Of a stretch of DNA of 7,363 nt, positions 1 through 5,229 are shown in pieces. Where the stretch lies: the NCBI RefSeq assembly GCF_938015485.1, contig NZ_CALLVU010000067.1, positions 1 to 7,363 of the forward strand, given 5' to 3'. A program made the position numbers and the translations under genes. The stretch's first letter is position 1; each line of letters begins with the position of its first letter. Source of the DNA: an uncultured Lachnoanaerobaculum sp. Its GTDB lineage: Bacteria > Bacillota > Clostridia > Lachnospirales > Lachnospiraceae. Under the pieces are notes generated by a model. The model saw only the letters and a program-made list of their open reading frames with translations. It had not been told where the DNA came from and ran no database searches.

Positions 1-51
1 ATTGGCGTTTATATATTCGGGAACAAAGTCTTTAGGGTGATAATATTATGA
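1..51 (+). CDS. Possible 3' end of an upstream gene (partial)
   Basis: Frame 1 is open from the window edge to a TGA at 49-51. That TGA overlaps the ATG of the next gene at 48-50 in an ATGA arrangement typical of translational coupling. Only 16 codons are visible, ending in VFRVIIL, so no family can be named. Frames 2 and 3 stop earlier, at 38-40 and 31-35. The ATGA overlap is the only support; the stretch could equally be non-coding leader. If real, the downstream SUKH-like gene would be the second gene of an operon, which would fit an immunity gene behind its toxin, but nothing here shows a toxin. Confidence 0.25.
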   Translation: MGVYIFGNKVFRVIIL

Positions 52-667
52 AATTGATTGAACTGATAAGAAAAGATGTTGATTTGAATACATTACTGAT
101 GAAAGAGTGTGATATATGCTTTTATAAGCAAAATCAGGATATTGCAATGTCTGAAAACGGTGAAATATATTCAATGTCCGCAAAGGCATTTGCAGTTGAC
201 GGAAGCGGCGGAGAGTTTGTAGTTTTGGAGGACGGTAGTGTAGGGCTTATAAGCAGTGAGGGCAGTGTCGGAAGAGTGGCGGACAGCATAAAAGAGCTTA
301 TGGAGTTTTTGCTTCATGCCGGAAATGTTTTTGACTTTACCTGTAAGTATATATATATAAGAATGAGAGTATATTAAAAAAGTTTTGTGACGGATACTTA
401 TCTTGTATAAGAGAAGACTATAAGAAAAAAGGTATGGACTTTGACAGTATAAGAAAAGGTATTGCAGGCAGACTTGGTGTTACATTTACTCCTGAAAATT
501 TGTATGAGTATGCAATGAAGTTTTATAAAGCTGCCAAAAGAGAGCCTTTATTTACATGTAAATTTAACTATGGAGAAGATAAGTATACCTGTGACGGCAT
601 ACTTTGTGATATAGTAGGGGATTGGGAGCGCAAGCTTATGGGTATTAGAGATGAAGAAATAATATAA
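48..667 (+). pseudogene. SUKH (SMI1/KNR4)-like protein, frameshifted at a (TA)6 tract
   Basis: Two open frames make one gene. The 5' part (48-377, 109 codons) has an ATG preceded by AGGGTG at 34-39. It carries a block around residues 51-90 (DGSGGEFVVLEDGSVG, then SSEGSVGRVADS) that resembles SUKH/SMI1-KNR4 proteins, many of which are immunity proteins of polymorphic toxins. The 3' part, in the -1 frame, is open from 347 to the TAA at 665-667. Its internal ATG at 434 has no convincing Shine-Dalgarno site. The frames meet in (TA)6 at 348-359. Deleting one TA gives CKYIY then KNESILKKFCDGYL, and a protein of 205 residues. The existing frame 0 adds only RMRVY and stops. No function is proven; SUKH membership is a recognition call of moderate confidence. 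The defect may be a true mutation, a reversible slippage state, or a sequencing error. The gene lies 11 bases from the P-type ATPase start, so the two are probably co-transcribed. Confidence 0.6.
348..359. repeat. (TA)6 dinucleotide tract at the frameshift
   Basis: Six uninterrupted TA units sit where the two halves of the SUKH-like gene change frame. With five units (or any number giving the same length modulo 3) the halves join in frame. Short tandem dinucleotides are prone to slipped-strand mispairing, so this is a plausible on/off site, although six units is short for a high-frequency switch. Confidence 0.85.
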
Positions 668-671
668 AGGA
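666..671 (+). promoter_or_regulatory. Ribosome binding site of the P-type ATPase
   Basis: AAAGGA begins inside the TAA of the preceding gene and lies seven bases before the ATG at 679. It fixes that start and suggests the ATPase is translated from the same mRNA as the SUKH-like gene. Confidence 0.6.
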
Positions 672-678
672 AAGATTT

Positions 679-3075
679 ATGGATAGTATTGATGAGGATA
701 GTCCGGTCTTGGTGGGACTTGGTGAAGCTGAAGTAGCGACAAGGGTTGAAAGAGGTGAGGTAAATAAGGCCGATATCAAGACTGATAAGACCAAAAGAGA
801 AATTGTGTTATCAAATGTATGCACATACTTCAACCTCATATTTTTGATTATTTCAATATTGCTGATAGTGGTAGGATCTTTTAGAAATCTTACATTTCTT
901 CCGATTATTATAGGAAACACTGTAATAGGAATAGTACAGGAGCTGCGTGCGAAAAAGACACTTGAGAAGATGAATCTTCTTAATGCACCGCATGCGGATG
1001 TATTAAGAGACGGTAAACTGCAAAATATTTTGTCACAAGAGCTTGTAAAGGATGATATAGTTTTATTGTCAGCAGGAAAACAAATCTGCGCGGATGCCAC
1101 AGTTATAAGCGGAAGCATCCATGTGAATGAATCGCTACTGACAGGTGAGGTGGATGAGATAGAAAAGACTCCCGGCAGTACATTGATGTCCGGAAGTTTT
1201 GTGGTATCTGGTGAGTGTTATGCAAAGCTTGAGAGGGTAGGAGCGGATTCATATATCTCAAGGCTCAGTATAGAAGCGAAGTCTATGAGCGGCAAAGAAC
1301 AGTCGCAGATGATACGCCAGATAAATCTTATTGTAAAGGCTGTAGGTATTATAATAATCCCTATTGCAATTATTTTGTTTTGGCAGAGCTTCTATGTAAA
1401 TCACGATACTTTCAGTAAGAGTGTGACATCTACAGTGGCGGCGATTATAGGTATGATACCTGAAGGACTGTATCTTCTGACTACGGTTGCACTTGCAATA
1501 AGTACGATGAAGCTGGCAGGTAAGAAGGTGCTTTTACATGATATGAAGAGTATTGAGACTCTGGCAAGAGTTGATGTACTTTGTGTAGACAAGACGGGAA
1601 CCGTTACCGAACCCGATATGAAGGTGGAAGATGTTTTTCTTTGTAAATCAGGCACACATGATACATTGCATGAGGAAGATTTGAAGAGACTCTTGGCGGA
1701 TTATGCCTTTGCATCCAAGGATAATAATGCGACGATGAAGGCGTTAAAGTCATATGCAAGTAATATAAAGATATACGGCAAGAAAGTGCCTCTTAAGATA
1801 TCGGCGTTTTCGTCCACACTTAAATACGGAAGCATCACATTTGATGACGGATGCTATGTACTTGGAGCTCCTGAGTTTATTCTTAAAAGTAATATAACAA
1901 AGTATGAAAACGATATTTTGCCTTATACAGAGAAGGGCAGCAGAGTACTGCTTTTTGCAAAGTATGAAGGTGAAAATATTGAAAACGGGATTGAGAAAGA
2001 TGTACTTCCTCTCGGCTTTATATCATTTGCCAATCCGATAAGAGCGAATGCAGTAGAGACATTTAATTACTTTAAGAGTCAGGATGTGGCTATAAAGGTA
2101 ATTTCAGGAGATAATCCGCAGACTGTTTCACAGATTGCCGCTCAGGCGGGAATAGAAAATGCGCAGCATTATATTGATGCATCTTTACTTGACAGTGATA
2201 AGAAAATAGCGGAAGCGGCAAATAATTATACCGTTTTCGGGCGTGTGACCCCAAAACAAAAGCAGCTGCTTGTAAAGGCATTACAAATGTCGGGGCATAC
2301 CGTGGCTATGACAGGTGACGGTGTCAATGATATACTGGCTATGAAAGATGCGGATTGCAGTGTGGCAATGGCATCGGGAAGTGAGGCAACAACACAGGCC
2401 GCACAGGTTGTACTTTTGGATTCCGACTTTGCACATATGCCGGATCTGGTATACGAGGGCAGAAGAGTGGTCAATAATATTGAACGTTCTGCAAGCTTGT
2501 TTCTTGTAAAGAATATATTCTCACTGCTTTTATCAGTTCTTTCAGCGGTATTTATATTCACATATCCGCTTGAGCCTGCACAGATTTCATTTGTAAGCAT
2601 GTTTACTATAGGTATTTCGGGATTTTTATTGGCGCTTGAACCTAACAAGCACAGAATTAAGGGTGATTTCCTTAAGAATGTACTTATAAAGGCATTGCCG
2701 GGAGGATTGACGGATGTTATCGCCGTTTTTGCGATAGTGATGTGCGGAAGTGTATTTGAGATATCTGATGACAGTATCGGAACTATCGCCACAATGATAA
2801 TGTCGGTTGTAGGTTTTATGATTTTATGTAAGATAAGTGAGCCTTTCAACACAAGAAAGTATATGATAATATTAGGCAATATATTCGGGTTTATATTTGC
2901 AGGACTGTTTTTCGGTAAGCTTTTTGCACTTACAGATTTGTCCGGAGTAAGCGTCTTATTGATGGTTATATTCGGATTCGGAGCGGAGTCCGTATTTAGA
3001 AATCTTACTATACTGGTGGAAAATATACAGATATTGTATGTAAAAAATAAGGAAAGAAAAAATAAAACGGAGTAA
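679..3075 (+). CDS. Cation-transporting P-type ATPase, CtpE-like
   Basis: A complete 798-residue ion pump of the inner membrane that couples ATP hydrolysis to cation movement. The phosphorylated Asp is D304 in DKTGT. The actuator-domain loop is LTGEV (residues 154-158), where the usual TGES serine is replaced. The M4 signature is IPEGL (260-264), the nucleotide-binding motif is GAPE (396-399), and the hinge is TGDGVND (545-551). Membrane helices lie near 46-66, 70-87, 216-236 and 249-276, with six more at about 606-628, 634-653, 671-690, 699-719, 728-750 and 753-770. The MIPEGL helix, the hinge region followed by VALAMASGSEA-like residues (SVAMASGSEA, 561-570) and the FTIGISGFLLALEPN segment (642-656) resemble the CtpE/Exp7 group. 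Mycobacterial CtpE has been reported to take up Ca2+, so Ca2+ or another divalent cation is the likely substrate, by family inference. No heavy-metal CXXC domain is present. A terminator follows directly. Confidence 0.9.
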   Translation: MDSIDEDSPVLVGLGEAEVATRVERGEVNKADIKTDKTKREIVLSNVCTYFNLIFLIISILLIVVGSFRNLTFLPIIIGNTVIGIVQELRAKKTLEKMNLLNAPHADVLRDGKLQNILSQELVKDDIVLLSAGKQICADATVISGSIHVNESLLTGEVDEIEKTPGSTLMSGSFVVSGECYAKLERVGADSYISRLSIEAKSMSGKEQSQMIRQINLIVKAVGIIIIPIAIILFWQSFYVNHDTFSKSVTSTVAAIIGMIPEGLYLLTTVALAISTMKLAGKKVLLHDMKSIETLARVDVLCVDKTGTVTEPDMKVEDVFLCKSGTHDTLHEEDLKRLLADYAFASKDNNATMKALKSYASNIKIYGKKVPLKISAFSSTLKYGSITFDDGCYVLGAPEFILKSNITKYENDILPYTEKGSRVLLFAKYEGENIENGIEKDVLPLGFISFANPIRANAVETFNYFKSQDVAIKVISGDNPQTVSQIAAQAGIENAQHYIDASLLDSDKKIAEAANNYTVFGRVTPKQKQLLVKALQMSGHTVAMTGDGVNDILAMKDADCSVAMASGSEATTQAAQVVLLDSDFAHMPDLVYEGRRVVNNIERSASLFLVKNIFSLLLSVLSAVFIFTYPLEPAQISFVSMFTIGISGFLLALEPNKHRIKGDFLKNVLIKALPGGLTDVIAVFAIVMCGSVFEISDDSIGTIATMIMSVVGFMILCKISEPFNTRKYMIILGNIFGFIFAGLFFGKLFALTDLSGVSVLLMVIFGFGAESVFRNLTILVENIQILYVKNKERKNKTE

Positions 3076-3079
3076 ATTC

Positions 3080-3119
3080 ATAAGAAGCGGTCATATTATA
3101 TCGACAGCTTCTTATTTTT
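3080..3119 (+). terminator. Rho-independent terminator after the P-type ATPase
   Basis: The arms ATAAGAAGC (3080-3088) and GCTTCTTAT (3107-3115) form a perfect 9-bp stem. After one mismatch, GTC/GAC (3090-3092 and 3103-3105) adds an inner 3 bp. The 3' arm runs into five T residues (3115-3119). It starts five bases after the ATPase stop. The stem is AT-rich, so termination may be incomplete. Confidence 0.75.
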
Positions 3120-3129
3120 ACTGTAATAT
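3101..3129 (+). promoter_or_regulatory. Candidate promoter for the Fic-family gene
   Basis: TCGACA (3101-3106, five of six matches to TTGACA) and TAATAT (3124-3129, four of six to TATAAT) are separated by 17 bases. The -35 overlaps the terminator hairpin of the previous gene. The region is AT-rich, so chance matches are likely. An alternative -10, TATAGT at 3134-3139, has no good -35. Confidence 0.3.
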
Positions 3130-3160
3130 TCACTATAGTAATTGATGTTGTGTTAAAAGA

Positions 3161-3167
3161 AGGGAGG
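3161..3167 (+). promoter_or_regulatory. Ribosome binding site deciding a TTG start
   Basis: AGGGAGG lies five bases before the TTG at 3173. It is strong, and no ATG occurs close downstream in this frame before conserved-looking sequence, so TTG is the best start for the Fic-family gene. Confidence 0.75.
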
Positions 3168-3172
3168 ATACA

Positions 3173-4216
3173 TTGAGGGAGTACAGTCCGCTTTTTAAAT
3201 TGAGCGATAAAATGATAAATTTACTTACACAGATAAGTGAGGAAGTAGGCAGAGTCGGTGTACTTTTTGAGGGAAAGATAAATTCAAAGGCAAAGGCTTG
3301 TATGATAAAGAAGGTCTATACTTTACTGTCACTTGAGGAGTGCAGTCTTTTACCTGAGTATATAGAGGATATTATAAGAGGAGAGAAGATTGCTAAAGAT
3401 TATAAGGAAAGTACACTTGCGAAAAATCTTTTTGAAGTATATGAAATGTCAGCCAAAATAAATCCCTGTTCTGTAAACGATATGCTCTTTGCGTATAAAA
3501 TGCTTTTAGGTTCTATAGATACGCTCTCATATGAGTTTAGGGAAGACGGTAAGAATGGAGGAGCTTTGTTTGAAGTGAATTCAATACCGTCAAGATTTGT
3601 GCCGGGGGCGATAAGAGATGTATTCGAGTGGTATAAAAAAAGTGAGCTTCACCCTCTTGTAAAGAGTGCAGTGTTATATTTTGAACTTGAGTTTTTGAAA
3701 CCGTTTAAAGAATATAACGGAATCATGTCAAGGCTTTGGTTTGATATGCTGCTTTGCAGGTGGAAGGATATCTTTTTGCTTGTATGCGTTTATGATAATC
3801 TGACAAAGAGAAGGGATGAATACAAAGAGGTATTGTATGATGCCTGTAAGATAGGAGAGTGTAACAGATTTGTAGAGCTGATACTTGAGACGGTATATGA
3901 AACATTAAAGAATGCTGATATACCTAAGGAAGGTATTAAGGTTGATGAATCTAAAAGTATAAATAAGAGTTATAAAAATGAGGGTATGGATGAGAGTGCC
4001 ACAGTAAATATTGCATCTTCTTTTACAAGAAAGCTTTTGGAAGTTATGGGTGATGAAGTGCTTTCTACAAATGAAATAATGCTTAGACTCGGTATGACTC
4101 ATAAGCCCACCTTCAGGAAGAACTATCTAAACCCTGCTATTGAACTCGGTCTTGTAGAGATGACATTACCGGGTAAACCAAGGAGCAGACATCAGAGATA
4201 CAAGAAAATATCATAA
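3173..4216 (+). CDS. Fic-family protein with degenerate active site and C-terminal winged helix
   Basis: A 347-residue cytoplasmic protein. The layout is that of common bacterial Fic proteins: an N-terminal helical region (about 1-90), the Fic core (about 95-245), a linker (about 246-280) and a winged-helix segment (about 283-347) with LSTNEIMLRLGMTHKPTFRK and YLNPAIELGLVEM. Fic enzymes normally move AMP from ATP to a target hydroxyl through HxFx(D/E)GNGRxxR. The equivalent here, residues 176-187, reads KPFKEYNGIMSR. The catalytic His is Lys176, the first Gly is Tyr181 and the first Arg is Ile184; Phe178, Glu180, Asn182, Gly183 and Arg187 remain. AMP transfer is therefore predicted to be lost. 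The region matching the usual inhibitory helix (S/T)xxxE(G/N) is also altered, near LLSLEEC (51-57). The frame is intact over its full length, so this is not simple decay. It may have become a DNA-binding regulator, which is inference. It starts with TTG. Confidence 0.8.
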   Translation: MREYSPLFKLSDKMINLLTQISEEVGRVGVLFEGKINSKAKACMIKKVYTLLSLEECSLLPEYIEDIIRGEKIAKDYKESTLAKNLFEVYEMSAKINPCSVNDMLFAYKMLLGSIDTLSYEFREDGKNGGALFEVNSIPSRFVPGAIRDVFEWYKKSELHPLVKSAVLYFELEFLKPFKEYNGIMSRLWFDMLLCRWKDIFLLVCVYDNLTKRRDEYKEVLYDACKIGECNRFVELILETVYETLKNADIPKEGIKVDESKSINKSYKNEGMDESATVNIASSFTRKLLEVMGDEVLSTNEIMLRLGMTHKPTFRKNYLNPAIELGLVEMTLPGKPRSRHQRYKKIS

Positions 4217-4284
4217 TCGCAGATTGCAACATCATATACGCTAAATATATTCGATAAAGTAACTACAATAAAGCGATTATGATA
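4209..4284. repeat. 12-bp perfect inverted repeat spanning the Fic stop codon
   Basis: TATCATAATCGC (4209-4220) and GCGATTATGATA (4273-4284) are exact reverse complements, 52 bases apart. The left arm contains the Fic TAA stop (4214-4216). There is no T-run after the right arm, so it is not a standard terminator. The core of the right arm, GCGATTATGAT, occurs again in direct orientation at 4429-4439. Confidence 0.7.
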
Positions 4285-4456
4285 GAATAAATACTGATAA
4301 TATAGCGTACAATATAACGATTAAGGTACAAGGCAGCACACAATGCGGCGATTAAGATATCGACTAAGATTATAAATAATATAGCGGTTAAGATTACAAA
4401 CAACACAGCGGTTAAGAAATAAGATATAGCGATTATGATTAAAAGGATTGATGCGG
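4239..4456. repeat. Degenerate direct-repeat array, unit about 24 bases
   Basis: This fills most of the gap between the Fic gene and the next gene. The recurring core is CG(A/G)TTAAGATT, usually preceded by ATAG or ACAG. Cores start at 4252, 4274, 4318, 4349, 4361, 4385, 4409 and 4430, with weaker copies at 4306 and 4454. Spacings are 22, 32, 12, 31, 12, 24, 24, 21 and 24. The best units are 4361-4384, 4385-4408, 4409-4429 and 4430-4453. The copies differ too much, and the spacers are too short, for a CRISPR array. No gene with a credible start lies here. Its role is unknown: a protein-binding array, a decayed minisatellite, or a decayed repeat-coding sequence are all possible. Confidence 0.65.
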
Positions 4457-4470
4457 TGTGGCCTTTGTAA

Positions 4471-4526
4471 ATAATATCAGAAATATGTATATTTTCATTC
4501 CATTTCTGTAGCTGTTGTGATATTAT
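4471..4526 (+). repeat. Dyad (stem-loop) upstream of the small acidic gene
   Basis: ATAATATCA (4471-4479) and TGATATTAT (4518-4526) form a perfect 9-bp outer stem. Inside it, GAAAT (4480-4484) pairs with ATTTC (4502-4506) and ATG (4485-4487) with CAT (4496-4498), with bulges between. The next T-run is at 4537-4542, eleven bases beyond the stem, too far for a classical terminator of the Fic transcript. It could be an operator or a leader structure for the gene at 4580. Confidence 0.45.
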
Positions 4527-4579
4527 ATAAAAAGTATTTTTTAGCGAAAATTTTGTAATAAAGACGGGAGATTATACAG

Positions 4580-4897
4580 ATGCAGGGCTTAAGAAGCAAT
4601 GAAGGAGAAGATTTTGAAAAGTTTCTTGGTATTGTAGAGGAAGAGGCCAAAAAACTCGGCGGTGTCTTTTTTTGCGATACCTTTGAAGGAAGAGATATTT
4701 CATTGAATGATATGAAAGTTTGCGATCTTGGAGGGTGGCTTGTGCCTGAGAGTGAGGTCGAAAGCTTTGAGTCTATTTATGAAAAGGGTGAGGATGAGAA
4801 GCTTTGGGAGGATGACAAATGGTATGATATGTATATCTTTGTAAACTATTCTCTTGATGCCGACAATAATTTGGCTCTCAAATTTGATAAGAAATAA
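4580..4897 (+). CDS. Small acidic protein of unknown function
   Basis: A complete 105-residue protein. The ATG follows GGGAG (4566-4570) by nine bases. I do not recognise a named domain. Visible features are the opening MQGLRSNEGEDFEKF, a likely amphipathic helix at about 10-26, a central segment around DLGGWLVPESE (49-59), and a very acidic second half rich in Asp and Glu with aromatic residues (WEDDKWYDMYIFVNY, 76-90). There is no signal peptide, membrane helix or Cys/His metal motif, so it should be cytoplasmic. It is followed without a terminator by the rpsU promoter, whose -35 begins eleven bases after the stop, so its transcript may run into rpsU. Similar small proteins of unknown role are, to my recollection, found in Lachnospiraceae, but this could not be checked. 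Confidence 0.7.
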   Translation: MQGLRSNEGEDFEKFLGIVEEEAKKLGGVFFCDTFEGRDISLNDMKVCDLGGWLVPESEVESFESIYEKGEDEKLWEDDKWYDMYIFVNYSLDADNNLALKFDKK

Positions 4898-4907
4898 AAT
4901 AAACATA

Positions 4908-4935
4908 TTGACGAATCTATACTTTGTGGTATAAT
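4908..4935 (+). promoter_or_regulatory. Sigma-A type promoter of rpsU
   Basis: TTGACG (4908-4913) is separated by 16 bases from a perfect TATAAT (4930-4935), which has a TGN extended -10 element (TGG, 4927-4929). Transcription should begin near 4941-4943, giving a leader of about 39 bases. This is the strongest promoter in the window and fits a highly expressed ribosomal protein gene. Confidence 0.85.
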
Positions 4936-4956
4936 GATATAGATTTTGAATTTCAC

Positions 4957-4971
4957 AACCGGAGGGAGGTT
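4957..4971 (+). promoter_or_regulatory. rpsU Shine-Dalgarno site in a small hairpin loop
   Basis: GGAGGGAGG (4961-4969) is the ribosome binding site of rpsU, eleven bases before its ATG. AACC (4957-4960) can pair with GGTT (4968-4971), holding GGAGGGA in the loop. Four base pairs is weak, so a regulatory role is only a suggestion. Confidence 0.5.
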
Positions 4972-4980
4972 AGATCTTAG

Positions 4981-5157
4981 ATGTCAAACGTGATTGTGAA
5001 AGAAAACGAGAGTCTTGACAGTGCACTTAGAAGATTTAAAAGAAATTGTGCTAAGGCAGGCATTCAACAAGAAATTCGTAAGAGAGAGCATTACGAGAAG
5101 CCAAGCGTAAGACGTAAGAAAAAGTCTGAAGCAGCTAGAAAACGTAAGTTTAATTAA
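4981..5157 (+). CDS. rpsU: Small ribosomal subunit protein bS21
   Basis: A complete 58-residue protein, the usual length for bS21. It starts MSNVIVKENESLDSALRRFK and continues RNCAKAGIQQEIRKREHYEK PSVRRKKKSEAA in two adjoining stretches, ending with a strongly basic KRKFN tail. These are the conserved signatures of S21, which sits on the 30S platform next to the 3' end of 16S rRNA and helps initiation on mRNAs. The gene has its own promoter (4908-4935) and a strong terminator (5172-5203), so it forms a transcription unit, possibly with partial readthrough into phoH. Co-location with ybeY and phoH, which act in rRNA 3'-end processing and ribosome quality control, fits its position in the subunit. 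Confidence 0.97.
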   Translation: MSNVIVKENESLDSALRRFKRNCAKAGIQQEIRKREHYEKPSVRRKKKSEAARKRKFN

Positions 5158-5171
5158 TTGCGTGTTTTCAC

Positions 5172-5203
5172 AACCTCGGTCATTTGACCGGGGTTTTCTT
5201 TTT
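5172..5203 (+). terminator. Rho-independent terminator after rpsU
   Basis: AACCTCGGTC (5172-5181) pairs with GACCGGGGTT (5186-5195) in a 10-bp GC-rich stem with one T-G wobble and the four-base loop ATTT. A T-rich tail, TTTTCTTTTT (5194-5203), follows. This is the best terminator in the window. The phoH start lies only 26 bases beyond it. Confidence 0.93.
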
Positions 5204-5217
5204 AAACAGATAATTTT

Positions 5218-5223
5218 AAGGAG
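5218..5223 (+). promoter_or_regulatory. Ribosome binding site of phoH (TTG start)
   Basis: AAGGAG lies six bases before the TTG at 5230. No ATG in frame has a comparable site: the next Met codon is residue 12 (ATG at 5263), without a good Shine-Dalgarno site, so TTG is preferred. Confidence 0.75.
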
Positions 5224-5229
5224 AAAATA

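Noticed and set aside
368..382. Programmed -1 ribosomal frameshift in the SUKH-like gene
   Set aside because: The A-run at 376-381 starts at the frame-0 stop codon (375-377), so ribosomes stop before a usable slippery heptamer; the TA tract does not allow ordinary -1 re-pairing.
434..667. An independent 77-residue gene starting at ATG 434
   Set aside because: There is no convincing Shine-Dalgarno site; the same frame is open upstream to 347 with protein-like sequence, and it joins the preceding ORF cleanly after loss of one TA.
645..1118. 157-codon minus-strand ORF opposite the ATPase start
   Set aside because: It lies wholly opposite the well-supported P-type ATPase gene, has a Ser/Thr/Leu-rich composition typical of antisense frames, and has no recognisable domain.
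2226..2879. 217-codon minus-strand ORF within the ATPase
   Set aside because: It is antisense to conserved ATPase motifs, including TGDGVND; long open antisense frames are expected there. No Shine-Dalgarno site or family was seen.
154..3075. Heavy-metal (CopA/ZntA) type for the ATPase
   Set aside because: There is no N-terminal CXXC domain and no CPC motif in M4, which instead reads IPEGL.
4209..4284. Terminator for the Fic gene formed by the 12-bp inverted repeat
   Set aside because: The loop would be 52 bases and no T-run follows the right arm.
4239..4456. CRISPR array
   Set aside because: Repeat cores are degenerate, units are 12-32 bases, there are no unique spacers of 30-40 bases, and no cas gene is visible.
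5184..5214. Promoter for phoH (TTGACC, 19 bases, GATAAT)
   Set aside because: The -35 lies inside the terminator hairpin, the 19-base spacer is too long, and the start would fall at or beyond the phoH ribosome binding site, removing it.
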